In this document: in pieces, positions 7,917-16,089 of the stretch
Layout: the number at the start of each line of letters is the position of its first letter
How positions within the stretch are numbered: position 1 is the first letter of the stretch
Origin: Vibrio pectenicida
GTDB taxonomy: Bacteria; Pseudomonadota; Gammaproteobacteria; Enterobacterales; Vibrionaceae
Assembly: GCA_024347015.1 (NCBI GenBank)
Contig: AP024891.1
Span: 1-64,000, forward strand
Length of the DNA: 64,000 bases
Reading direction: 5' to 3'
Position numbers and translations under genes: made by a program
Notes under the pieces: generated by a model
Database searches by the model: none
What the model was told of the DNA's origin: nothing
Seen by the model: the letters and a program-made list of their open reading frames with translations, nothing else

Positions 7917-8087
7917 TTATTTGGTTAGTGGGATAAGTTCACCACGAAACTGCGGCTCGACTTGTATAAGTCTACCTTGATCTTTGAAAGCCAAACTCAT
8001 GTATTGGCGATCAAAATATTGCTCAACGATCGGACTCCAAAAAGCTGCATCTTCTGGTGCGTCTGCTTTGATTTGTTCAATATCCAT
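7917..8087 (-). CDS. Small acidic protein (56 aa, hypothetical)
   Basis: Starts MDIEQIKADAPEDAAFWSP and ends ELIPLTK. An AAGGGG ribosome site lies six bases before the ATG, and the gene sits between two other small minus-strand genes with short gaps, which supports it despite its length. No domain is recognised; the WSP..EQYFDRQYMSLAF stretch looks amphipathic. Confidence 0.6.
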   Translation of the reverse strand: MDIEQIKADAPEDAAFWSPIVEQYFDRQYMSLAFKDQGRLIQVEPQFRGELIPLTK

Positions 8088-8101
8088 AGACCCCTTTTCC
8101 C

Positions 8102-8254
8102 TTAATTTGGATTATCAGTGGCTTCGACTGCTGAATCTAACCAACCATCCAAACTATCTGAATTGTCGTAATTTTTTGAAGGTGACAAGCGGCCACTTTG
8201 TTTGTCATCACAACCATCAAGATAGCCTGTTAAGTAGTCCATCAATCGCTGCAT
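8102..8254 (-). CDS. Small protein (50 aa, hypothetical)
   Basis: Starts MQRLMDYLTGYLDG and ends VEATDNPN. AGGGGAAAATCG precedes the ATG, a good ribosome site. It is in the same direction and spacing as its neighbours, so it is likely one member of a small-gene operon. No known family recognised. Confidence 0.5.
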   Translation of the reverse strand: MQRLMDYLTGYLDGCDDKQSGRLSPSKNYDNSDSLDGWLDSAVEATDNPN

Positions 8255-8268
8255 CGATTTTCCCCTAG

Positions 8269-8520
8269 TTACTCGGTGATGATTGCTGAATTGTCTTCAA
8301 CCAATTCTTGAGCCGTTTTAAGTCGTTGACCAAGCTTGATGTAAAGCGCCTCTGCTGCTTCATAAGAAAGCTCAAGTTTATGAGTGTGCAAATTCTTAAA
8401 CTCTGTCTCTGTGTGGGCTATAAGCTTGTCGCTGACAATCTCAAGCTCAACGCCTTTAATGTGCTCAACTACATGAGATTCAGTTAGTAGCAACACTTCA
8501 ACTTCTTCTCTAAATGCCAC
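8269..8520 (-). CDS. Small protein (83 aa, hypothetical)
   Basis: Starts at GTG (8520) behind AGAGGG. The sequence (MAFREEVEVLLLTESHVVEH and 'ELSYEAAEALYIKLGQRLKTAQ' in part) suggests a two-layer fold: N-terminal strands, then two helices. It lies 14 bp before the next small gene in the run. No family recognised; it may be an antitoxin-like or immunity-like partner, which cannot be shown. Confidence 0.6.
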   Translation of the reverse strand: MAFREEVEVLLLTESHVVEHIKGVELEIVSDKLIAHTETEFKNLHTHKLELSYEAAEALYIKLGQRLKTAQELVEDNSAIITE

Positions 8521-8533
8521 CTGTTTTTCCCTC

Positions 8534-8731
8534 TTAAAATGAACCTAAATATTGAAGCCAGAAACCAACTACTATCATTAGTGCGCCAATTACTCGTAGA
8601 GGCCAAACGTACCACTTAACACCTCCGGCATAGACCATATCTATTCCAATGGTGAAACCACCAAACAAGAAAACGATGATAAATCCTATGGCATCAAGTA
8701 ATAACCCACACTGTGTTAACGTCAGCCCCAT
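8534..8731 (-). CDS. Two-helix small membrane protein
   Basis: The 65-residue product has two hydrophobic helices (about 8-28 and 44-62) joined by a short loop containing 'YAGGVKWYVWP'. ATG at 8731 has GGAAAG upstream; an in-frame GTG lies one codon earlier. It belongs to the minus-strand run of small genes. The size and topology resemble small toxins, holins or membrane stress proteins, but there is no specific match. Confidence 0.55.
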   Translation of the reverse strand: MGLTLTQCGLLLDAIGFIIVFLFGGFTIGIDMVYAGGVKWYVWPLRVIGALMIVVGFWLQYLGSF

Positions 8732-8740
8732 CACTTTCCA

Positions 8741-9037
8741 TTAAACTTTGCTTTTGTATTCGTACACCGCAGCCCGCATGCCATCAAACAAAGCTTTTAG
8801 TGGTTTGTTACTATCAAATAAGTCATTGAACAATTGCAGATCTTGAATAGCTGAGCGGTAAACGGAGGCCGAAGAGTCTACACCCTTAAACCCACTCCCA
8901 TTTGTCATTGATTCAAGGCTATCTAAATCAGAATCAATCTTGGTAGATACTCGATACACTACTTCTAAAAGCGTTGAATCCACTTCTGGTTTAGCTGCAA
9001 TTACTTCGATGGCCTGATTGCTAAATTTTCTATCCAC
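8741..9037 (-). CDS. Small helical protein (98 aa, hypothetical)
   Basis: Starts at GTG (9037) behind GAGGG. The sequence is almost all helical and soluble (for example 'STLLEVVYRVSTKIDSDLDS' and 'ALFDGMRAAVYEYKSKV'). It is the first gene of the six-gene run and starts 13 bp after the vapC stop on the same strand, so vapBC and the run may share one transcript. No family recognised. Confidence 0.55.
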   Translation of the reverse strand: MDRKFSNQAIEVIAAKPEVDSTLLEVVYRVSTKIDSDLDSLESMTNGSGFKGVDSSASVYRSAIQDLQLFNDLFDSNKPLKALFDGMRAAVYEYKSKV

Positions 9038-9050
9038 TTCATTTCCCTCT

Positions 9051-9473
9051 CTAGTGAACCCAATCTTCGAGCTTTAGCCCTTCGACGCGCTGAAATTCTC
9101 TCGTATTGTTCGTGACAAGCACACAGCCCGTTGCAATGGCATGACCTGCAATAGCAGTGTCATTGTTGCCAATTGGTGTACCCTTAGCCATTAGGTGTCG
9201 CTTAACCTCAGTCGTCGCATCAACAGCCGATTTATCCCAAGGCAAGATCTCATCCACTCGCTTGAGAAATTCTTGAACAAGCACTGCATGTTTGGGTGAG
9301 GCCTTTTTTCCTAATAACCCATATTGCATTTCTTGATAGGTAATTGCTGAAATAACGATTCGATGTTGCTTACCGACCACGGCTTGAAGTTTTTGCAGCA
9401 CGGTAATGGGCTGCTCCCTCATAATGAATGAACAAATACAAGTATCAAGCATGTAGTTGATTTTATTACTCAA
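9051..9473 (-). CDS. vapC: VapC-type PIN-domain toxin (RNase)
   Basis: A 140-residue PIN protein. The acidic active site is visible: Asp in 'MLDTCICSF', Glu in 'SAITYQEMQYG', and the Asp of 'IGNNDTAIAGHAIATG', with 'LVTNNTREFQRVEGLKLEDW' closing the fold. VapC toxins cut specific RNAs, often initiator tRNA, when the antitoxin decays. The start is TTG inside the end of vapB (8-bp overlap), the typical VapBC arrangement; an ATG seven codons later is possible. It probably stabilises the plasmid by post-segregational killing. Confidence 0.9.
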   Translation of the reverse strand: MSNKINYMLDTCICSFIMREQPITVLQKLQAVVGKQHRIVISAITYQEMQYGLLGKKASPKHAVLVQEFLKRVDEILPWDKSAVDATTEVKRHLMAKGTPIGNNDTAIAGHAIATGCVLVTNNTREFQRVEGLKLEDWVH

Positions 9474-9699
9474 AATTAAATCGTCCTTCGTCCGTAATTA
9501 CATCTTCACGGCTTGACATGAAATCACTATCAGCCTTTTCTTGCTCACCAAATGAAAGCCAATCTGGACGAGCGGGGCGTAAGGTGATGACATCACCCTC
9601 TTTGTGAATTTCAAGCTCATTAACCCCGTCAAACTCAAAATCCTTTGGCAAGCGCACCGCTTGATTCTTGCCATTTTTAAAAATAGATACTGTTCTCAT
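9466..9699 (-). CDS. vapB: VapB-type antitoxin (SpoVT/AbrB fold)
   Basis: The 77-residue protein has the swapped-hairpin AbrB DNA-binding domain: 'SIFKNGKNQAVRLPKDFEF' then 'ELEIHKEGDVITLRP'. The C-terminal tail (about 45-77) would wrap the toxin. It binds its own promoter and neutralises VapC. Its start is 15 bp from a cluster of CATATG motifs that look like its operator. Confidence 0.9.
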   Translation of the reverse strand: MRTVSIFKNGKNQAVRLPKDFEFDGVNELEIHKEGDVITLRPARPDWLSFGEQEKADSDFMSSREDVITDEGRFNFE

Positions 9700-9714
9700 A
9701 ACACCCTCTCTTTA

Positions 9715-9773
9715 GGCATATGCCTAACATATGATTAGTATAAGCTGCAAGCGGCATATGTCAAGCATATGAA
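9715..9773 (-). promoter_or_regulatory. vapBC operator with four phased CATATG sites
   Basis: CATATG occurs at 9717, 9728, 9755 and 9766. The members of each pair are exactly 11 bp apart (one helical turn), and the two pairs are 38 bp apart. The first is part of the palindrome GGCATATGCC. AbrB-fold antitoxins bind such short palindromes as dimers, so this is a likely autoregulatory site covering the vapB promoter. Confidence 0.65.
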
Positions 9774-9779
9774 GCCGTT

Positions 9780-9908
9780 TTACAAGGCAATTTCTGCGGA
9801 TTTTGATAACTGATTTATTGATATGTCGATGCACTCCAAACTCATAGACAGTTCGCTGTGTCCTAGCGCCCTTTGTATTGCGCTTAGGTCAACCCCTTTG
9901 GCGTTCAT
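9780..9908 (-). pseudogene. C-terminal relic of a tyrosine recombinase
   Basis: On the minus strand this segment reads 'GVDLSAIQRALGHSELSMSL', the conserved box around the second active-site histidine region of phage-type integrases (here LGHS). It is followed by a short tail and a stop. The tyrosine expected a few residues after LSMSL is replaced (position reads Cys in 'LECIDIS'). Nothing upstream in any frame restores the Arg and His-x-x-Arg boxes, and an in-frame stop lies just before the ATG. It is the dead end of an old integrase gene and marks an earlier insertion at this seam. Confidence 0.65.
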
Positions 9909-10331
9909 GTTTGTTCCGTATTACCCACACAGGTGGTTTCTGCAATAAATCTGGAAAGGTACAAAGGAAAAGGCATTTGCGCCTTTTCCAGAAAAACAGT
10001 GAGTTCTAGCTATTTTTCCTAAAATATGAATTCTGAGAGTACCAGTTTACAGAAAACTTATCACTATCTATGGCCTTAGCTACCTACTTATGAAAAAGCT
10101 CAAGCTGTAGCATCAAGATGTTTTCGATAATGCTTTTGAGAAATAAATGGTTCGGTACCTCATCGATGGATGAATATTCTTTACATTCAATAGAAACGAA
10201 TTGCCGCCCGTTTGATTGAATTGTCTAAATGTAACAAGCCTATAAAGTTGAACCAATATACAATTTTATTTCATAGATCTGCTAGATTATTATCATAAAT
10301 ACAATTAGTTAGTTGGCATGTATGAGGCGAT
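9909..10331. other. Intergenic region upstream of the SIR2 gene
   Basis: No credible gene is seen. It holds a hairpin at 9966-9989 (GGAAAAGGC, loop ATTTGC, GCCTTTTCC) that resembles a terminator. The last 150 bases are very AT-rich and should contain the promoter of the SIR2 gene. No clear -35/-10 pair stands out. Confidence 0.5.
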
Positions 10332-13300
10332 ATGGATATTCCTGATAATTTAATTTATGAAATCAAAAGAGGTAGAGTTGTACTCTTTTTAGGGGCTGGA
10401 GCCTCAATGGGTAGTACTTCAAAGTTTGGTAAAGAAATGTTTAGCGCAAATGTATTACGCGATGCGTTGTGCGATAGGTTCCTTGGAGGCAAGGATAAGG
10501 ATCTCACCTTAGCCTCAGTAGCTGAGCTTAGTATTTCTGAGTCAGATAAGGTAACGGTTCAGCAATATATCAAAGAGCTTTTTGAAGATTTTGAGCCCAG
10601 TGACTTCCACAGGAAGCTTCCGAAGTACAAATGGTCTACGGTTTTTACAACCAATTATGATCTACTCATCGAAGGTGCTTATGATGTTTTCGAGCAAGAA
10701 TCTCAGCGTCTAGTTCCAATTATCCGAACAACCGACCGCATGGACTCTATGGTTAAGCCTGGTGAAGATCTCGCGTATATTAAATTACATGGATGCATTT
10801 CTAGAATTAATGAAACCGATCCCGAGTTGATTTTAACGGCAGATCAATACGCAACGCATCAGAAGAAAAGAACTACATTATTTGAGCGTCTTAAATCACT
10901 GGGAACAAGTCATACAGTGCTCTTTGTTGGTCATAGCTTAGAAGATTCGGATATCCGGGCTGCCTTATCTGAAATTCAAGACTTAACGGATAGTAGGCCT
11001 AGATATTATGCCCTAATGCTTGGGGTTTCGGAAAGACAGCAACGGTTATGGGAAAGCAAACGAATAACCGTTTTAAACGGAACCTTTAAAGCGTTTATGG
11101 ACTCTTTGGATTCTCAAGTTACGGATATCGAGAGAGCTTTGATATCAGTCTCTGATAAACAGCACCCGATAGAAAGAAAGTTTGTTAGTAACGACTTTTC
11201 TCTTACACCTCAAGCTCTATCTGAATTGAATAATTCGCTTAGATTTGTACATGGAGCTATGCCATCTGACACCGTAGACCCAAAAATGTTTTATAAGGGT
11301 TTTTCTCAAAGCTGGACACCAATAAGCCAAGAGCTGGATGTTCGTAGGAGAATCTCAGACGAAGTAGTATCTGACATTATTTTGATAGATGAGAGTGAGC
11401 GGAATTCACAATTTTTTGAACTGTATCATCTGAGTGGATTCGCTGGTTCTGGTAAGTCAGTAATTTTGCGACGAGTGGCTTGGGATGCGGCAACTGATTA
11501 CGATAAGATCTGCTTGTACTGGGATTCTAATGAACGGCTACCTTCTCAAGCTTTACTCGAAATCGCTGAAAAAGTGAGGGAGCGAATTTTCTTATTTGTA
11601 GATAATGCGTCAAGCCATGTGCCTGATATTTTGGCCTTGAATCATAAATGTAATCAGGCTTCGTTACCTATAACCTGCATAGCTGCTGAAAGAACTAATG
11701 AGTGGAATATCGAGTGTTCTCCGCTTCATTCGCTATTATCAGATAAGCTTGAAGTAGGATACCTCTCAATGAAAGAGGTTGAAAGACTTATAGAGTTACT
11801 TGAAAGGCACAATGCTCTTGGAGAATTAAAGAAGTGGTCTCCTGAAAAAAGACGAGAAGCATTTTCTGAAAAAGCTGGACGTCAATTACTAGTGGCATTG
11901 CATGAAGTTACTATGTCAAAGCCATTTGAGCAGATTATTTGTAATGAGTACGACAACATAGTTCCAAGAAAAGCTCAACTCATTTATAGAACTATCTGCA
12001 TTATGAATAGGTTTGATGTCTTAGTTCGAGCCGGAATCATAAATCGAGTTCATGGTGTGAGTTTTACGGATTTTACCGACCGATTTTTCTCTCCTTTAGA
12101 ATCAGTAGTCAAAGTTACCAAATATGACGTAGCACAAGACCAAGCTTACGTTTCTCGCCACCCAATTATTGCAGAGATGGTTTTTGAATACTCTATGGGC
12201 TCAGAGGAAGAGCGGCTTGATACCTACTTGTCATTGCTAAAAAACTTAGATATTGGTTATAGCCCCGACAGAACAGCATTTCGTGAAATGATTAAGTATA
12301 GAAATTTATCAGGAGTTTTTAACTTACACGAGAACATAGAGGCCATTTACAAACAGATAGAAGATGTTTGTGGTGATGATGATTTCTATTATCAGCAAGT
12401 AGGCATATTTTATATGCGAAGTAAGACACCTAATTTTGTAAAGTCTGAGGAGTATCTGAACCTTGCAGAGAAATTTGGTAAATTTAATCCGTCAATTCAA
12501 CACTCTCTCGCTGAGCTAGAGCTAGCTAGGGCTAAAAGAGCTACAGGTCTGGACAAAGAAAGGCTTCTGAATAAAGCCGACCGTTTAGCGAAAGAAATAT
12601 CAAACAAAGATAAAGTTACGTCACACTCATTTGATACCCAATGCAAAATTGCGCTTCAAAGACTTGAAGATATGATTCAGTTAGATGATGAAGAACTGTT
12701 GACTGACGCTATAAAAAATACGGAAGCTGTCATTCAAAACGCTTTGAAGAAGTTTCCTGATGATGAGGTAATTCTCTCGGAAGAAGCTGCTTTTGCTCAG
12801 TTAATTTCAGATAACCAGCGTTCATTGAGGGCGTTGGAAGCCGCACACAAGATAAATCCTTCGAATGGAGCTTTGTCTAACAGGCTTAGTAAAATATACC
12901 TATCTGCTCCACTTCCGAATCTAGAAAAAGCAAAAGAAGTTTTGAATAGAACACTAGATGCAAACCCTCTAGATAAGAATGCTCATGCTGGAATTGCCAG
13001 TATATTCTCGATTTATGAACCTAGTGAAAAACAGAGGGCGGAACATCATTGGAGGCGGTCATTCACCGATGGTGATAGCAATGTGTTAAATCAATTATGG
13101 TACTGCAGGCAGTTGTATATAAACGGTAGGTACGACGATTATCTTGACCAACTTAGTAAACTCAAATTGATTCGATTACCACCGAAAACTAAACATACTA
13201 TCAGAGGGTTGTTGTCGGGAAGCAACGATGAGCCGATACTTATATCAGGAAAGATTGTCAAAAAAACGTATTCTTTCTGTTTAACAGAGGCAACTGGTTA

Positions 13301-13478
13301 CTCCGGTGTTCACTTTTTGCATCAATCTAATTGTCCATCTGATATATGGAATAATTTGAGTGTTGGCGACACATTGGAGTATAACCTTGGTTTTACATTC
13401 TCTGGTGCTGCGGCCATCATTAAACAGAAGTCACAGAAAGAGGATAAGGCTGTTTTGGAGTCAATTTCAGTTGACTAA
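10332..13478 (+). CDS. SIR2-NTPase-TPR protein, probable antiphage NADase (Avs5/STAND-like)
   Basis: This 1048-residue protein has several domains. Residues 1-270 form a SIR2-like domain with the NAD-binding motif 'VVLFLGAGAS', 'FTTNYD', catalytic-type 'KLHG' and 'FVGHSLEDSDIR'. A P-loop NTPase starts near 365 ('LSGFAGSGKS') with a Walker B-like 'RIFLFVDNAS', and a helical segment follows. Residues about 640-960 are TPR-like repeats ('LNRTLDANPLDKNAHAGIAS'). The last 90 residues look like a small beta-barrel. SIR2-STAND proteins sense phage proteins through the repeats, oligomerise with the NTPase and destroy NAD+. The trigger is unknown. It is alone, AT-rich relative to the tra genes, and convergent with the recombinase quartet, so it is likely that element's cargo. 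Confidence 0.8.
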   Translation: MDIPDNLIYEIKRGRVVLFLGAGASMGSTSKFGKEMFSANVLRDALCDRFLGGKDKDLTLASVAELSISESDKVTVQQYIKELFEDFEPSDFHRKLPKYKWSTVFTTNYDLLIEGAYDVFEQESQRLVPIIRTTDRMDSMVKPGEDLAYIKLHGCISRINETDPELILTADQYATHQKKRTTLFERLKSLGTSHTVLFVGHSLEDSDIRAALSEIQDLTDSRPRYYALMLGVSERQQRLWESKRITVLNGTFKAFMDSLDSQVTDIERALISVSDKQHPIERKFVSNDFSLTPQALSELNNSLRFVHGAMPSDTVDPKMFYKGFSQSWTPISQELDVRRRISDEVVSDIILIDESERNSQFFELYHLSGFAGSGKSVILRRVAWDAATDYDKICLYWDSNERLPSQALLEIAEKVRERIFLFVDNASSHVPDILALNHKCNQASLPITCIAAERTNEWNIECSPLHSLLSDKLEVGYLSMKEVERLIELLERHNALGELKKWSPEKRREAFSEKAGRQLLVALHEVTMSKPFEQIICNEYDNIVPRKAQLIYRTICIMNRFDVLVRAGIINRVHGVSFTDFTDRFFSPLESVVKVTKYDVAQDQAYVSRHPIIAEMVFEYSMGSEEERLDTYLSLLKNLDIGYSPDRTAFREMIKYRNLSGVFNLHENIEAIYKQIEDVCGDDDFYYQQVGIFYMRSKTPNFVKSEEYLNLAEKFGKFNPSIQHSLAELELARAKRATGLDKERLLNKADRLAKEISNKDKVTSHSFDTQCKIALQRLEDMIQLDDEELLTDAIKNTEAVIQNALKKFPDDEVILSEEAAFAQLISDNQRSLRALEAAHKINPSNGALSNRLSKIYLSAPLPNLEKAKEVLNRTLDANPLDKNAHAGIASIFSIYEPSEKQRAEHHWRRSFTDGDSNVLNQLWYCRQLYINGRYDDYLDQLSKLKLIRLPPKTKHTIRGLLSGSNDEPILISGKIVKKTYSFCLTEATGYSGVHFLHQSNCPSDIWNNLSVGDTLEYNLGFTFSGAAAIIKQKSQKEDKAVLESISVD

Positions 13479-13542
13479 GCCAGTCGATATTTGACTTTAA
13501 CGCTGCATATCTTAACTGGAAAATGTTGAGTTATCGGAAGTA

Positions 13543-13569
13543 ATCCACTTGAGCTAGTTTCAAGTGGAT
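13543..13569. terminator. Hairpin between convergent genes
   Basis: A perfect 10-bp stem (ATCCACTTGA with TCAAGTGGAT, loop GCTAGTT) sits between the ends of the SIR2 gene and srap, which point at each other. It lacks a strong T run but is well placed to stop transcription from both sides. Confidence 0.6.
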
Positions 13570-13586
13570 ATTGAGTGACGAGGTAA

Positions 13587-14045
13587 TTATTTGATTGCTG
13601 CAATCTTATCTCGCTTGAGCTCGATGAGTTCCTCTTTCAGCTCAGCATTCTCGTATTCCAGCTTATCAATGTGAGCCAATGCTTGAACTAGTTTATCGTT
13701 GAGGTGATGTTGAGCTGCTGCGAATAAAGCTAACTTCTCTTTTTCAGACTCGTACTTTTCCTTGTAATTTTGCTTGATGCGTTTTTGTTCGTTGAGCTTA
13801 GTACGCACCGTTTGAATTTCAGGTAGGAAAATTTCACCGTTGCCCTCTGCAATTTCAGCTTTGGTCTGTTTAACCTTCTCAACAAAGTCAGGGTAGTAAT
13901 AGCCACTGCCATTACCTAAATTTGCTTCTTCTTCGACAGCCCTTACACTGAGTTTTCGGTGAGCGGGAATACGTTTAGGCTTACCCTGTTTAATGCGTTC
14001 TAGAGCCGCTTCTAATGCCAATAGTGTGTTTTCGCTCTTGTTCAT
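13587..14045 (-). CDS. Coiled-coil recombination accessory protein (Srap/TnpC-like)
   Basis: The 152-residue protein has a basic N-terminal region ('ALERIKQGKPKRIPAHRKLS') and then a long coiled coil rich in Lys, Glu and Leu (about 75-145). This matches the small last gene of tyrosine-recombinase operons such as Tn554 tnpC (DUF6262-like) and the srap gene of strand-biased circularizing integrative elements. Its ATG overlaps the intB stop (4 bp). It probably binds DNA and helps the recombinases; the exact role is inferred from position. Confidence 0.65.
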   Translation of the reverse strand: MNKSENTLLALEAALERIKQGKPKRIPAHRKLSVRAVEEEANLGNGSGYYYPDFVEKVKQTKAEIAEGNGEIFLPEIQTVRTKLNEQKRIKQNYKEKYESEKEKLALFAAAQHHLNDKLVQALAHIDKLEYENAELKEELIELKRDKIAAIK

Positions 14046-16087
14046 AAATTAGCTACCTTCAAATCAGGTTCAAAAGGAACAAAGGGCATATCAAAGTCAG
14101 CCATGACCTTCTCTGCGGCTCTTATTTGAGTGACATAGTGGCTATGTTCACTTACCGAAATTTCTTCGCCAGATTCAATGTAAGCAACTAGGCTACGGTG
14201 TTTTTTCTGCCACCACATAGCCTGTTGCTCGTCAATGATGCTACTACCAGAGCCACAGTCCACACAGAATTGGGGGGTGACCATACCGTCCATATCGCAG
14301 TCATAGCCCGATTTGCAATAGCTGTGCATTGAGCCATGTAGTCTCAACTTACCATCCTTTACAGCTTTATAGATAACATCCCATGAGCTATAAATGGTCG
14401 GCACGTCCCCACGCATTTTCATGATCGCTTTTCCATGAGTACCTGACAGGGTTTCATCTGAATGCCACTGTTTAAAAATTTTATTGGCGGTGGTTTCTGC
14501 ATTGATTTCATCAAGTGCCTTTTGAACTTGTTCATCCACTTTCAGGTTTCGTAGGCTCGCCAGCTTCCCACCATTGGTGTACCACTCGGTCATCGCGAGG
14601 TATAAGTGCTTGAACTGTTGTTTGAGCGCTACTAGCGTCCCTAGGCGGTTCTTAATGCAGTAAAAGGCCAAAGTGCGCCTAAACTGATGTGTTGATAGAG
14701 GCCATGGGGCTCCGACCGTGACGTCATTGTGAACGCGTGCCAATGAATGAGGATTGGATTCTAAACAGTCTTGGTAATCTTTCTGAGTCACATTAAAACC
14801 CAGTTGCTTACAAAAAAGCTGTAGCCTTGCGTTCCAATGAGTGATTAATTTAGGTGGTTTAGAACGGGCTCCTTGATTAAGCCATAAAGAATTTATGTAT
14901 TTCGGATCAGGATAGGAAGTTTCTCTTCGCCAATTCTTAGTAAGAATTGTCATTAGTTTTATTGAGATTTCTGTTGATGCCGCAGTTACCCATGTTGCTC
15001 GTTTTTCGCCCAGCTTAAAGGTGTGTGATTGTAACATGTGATAATCACGCCCATTAAATGTATCTTTGTAATAACTATCAGGGGTTAACTTTTCAAGCTC
15101 AGAAGCTCGCATACCACTGAAGCCTCCACATACGATGTAACTAGCTGTAATTAGTTGCCCTAAGTAACGCCGAAATTCATTTCCGTTTTGAAGAGGAACA
15201 TTTGGGAGTTTTGCGGCTAGTGGCTTAATGATTGATTTAACGTCTTGTGGCTGGTTGTCTTTAATTGCGCGAGCATATTTATGATTATTAATGCTTTCAT
15301 CGCCATTTATAAATATGAAAAGGTGACCTTGCTTTATCTTCTCATCAATGGATCGTTTGCCTTCGATATAATTAGTTTGTAGAGCATGTTCTGTATCCGC
15401 GATTAAATGTGCGTAGGGGAGTGCTATTTTGATAAGTTCAATAGCCTTGGAGTAGATAGCATCACACAAATGTTCTGGAATAACTAAAGTTTGTTGTTCG
15501 TTTTTATTGCTTAGCTTCTTGATTGTTATCATGGGCTCAATAGGCAGTATATCTAGTTTAAGCTTGTGCCATGAAGCATCCTTTAGAGCAAAGTTGATGG
15601 CGATAAGTGTTCTCTGAAGTGTGGTTTTTGAGTAATTTTTTTCTTGGAGGTATTGCTCAAACTTAGTCCATATTGTAGGTGAGGACAGAGCACCAATAGA
15701 GGGTAAACCTTCATTAGCCAAAAAACGATAGACTCTTTTACAGTCTTTTATTCGTGAGTAAACCCCTGAGAAAGATAGTGCTTTTTTCTTCTTTGGTCCC
15801 TTATTGAATAGCCAGCCGTAGCTGATTAGTTTTAGTTCTTTTTGTAAATCAGGTGTGTTATCAAACCCATCAAAGTTAAGATTGTTTCCTTGCATTTTTC
15901 TAGAGAAAGGCAAACAATCCCAATTATTTTGTCCAAAAGTAGCGGTAACCTTACCCGTTCTATCTTTGCAAATTACGACCGCATCAAGCTCTTCAAAGCG
16001 CCCTTCGTGGTATAGTGTGACAACATTGAGCTCTTTGATTTTGTGCTCAGAAGGAAAGTCGAGTTCATAAAGTTTTGATGTGTCCAT
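14042..16087 (-). CDS. Large tyrosine recombinase (IntB-like)
   Basis: The 681-residue protein keeps a plausible active site: Arg in 'GGFSGMRASELEKLTPDSY' (in part), His-x-x-Arg in 'LSTHQFRRTLAFYCI', and Tyr in 'HLYLAMTEWYTNGG'. A Cys-rich stretch near the end ('CKSGYDC...CVDCGSG') looks like a zinc site. In family terms this is the third gene of the intA-tfp-intB-srap set, similar to TnpB of Tn554. These proteins exchange DNA strands at the element's ends. It starts 2 bp after the tfp stop, overlaps srap, and is intact. Confidence 0.75.
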   Translation of the reverse strand: MDTSKLYELDFPSEHKIKELNVVTLYHEGRFEELDAVVICKDRTGKVTATFGQNNWDCLPFSRKMQGNNLNFDGFDNTPDLQKELKLISYGWLFNKGPKKKKALSFSGVYSRIKDCKRVYRFLANEGLPSIGALSSPTIWTKFEQYLQEKNYSKTTLQRTLIAINFALKDASWHKLKLDILPIEPMITIKKLSNKNEQQTLVIPEHLCDAIYSKAIELIKIALPYAHLIADTEHALQTNYIEGKRSIDEKIKQGHLFIFINGDESINNHKYARAIKDNQPQDVKSIIKPLAAKLPNVPLQNGNEFRRYLGQLITASYIVCGGFSGMRASELEKLTPDSYYKDTFNGRDYHMLQSHTFKLGEKRATWVTAASTEISIKLMTILTKNWRRETSYPDPKYINSLWLNQGARSKPPKLITHWNARLQLFCKQLGFNVTQKDYQDCLESNPHSLARVHNDVTVGAPWPLSTHQFRRTLAFYCIKNRLGTLVALKQQFKHLYLAMTEWYTNGGKLASLRNLKVDEQVQKALDEINAETTANKIFKQWHSDETLSGTHGKAIMKMRGDVPTIYSSWDVIYKAVKDGKLRLHGSMHSYCKSGYDCDMDGMVTPQFCVDCGSGSSIIDEQQAMWWQKKHRSLVAYIESGEEISVSEHSHYVTQIRAAEKVMADFDMPFVPFEPDLKVANL

Positions 16088-16089
16088 TC

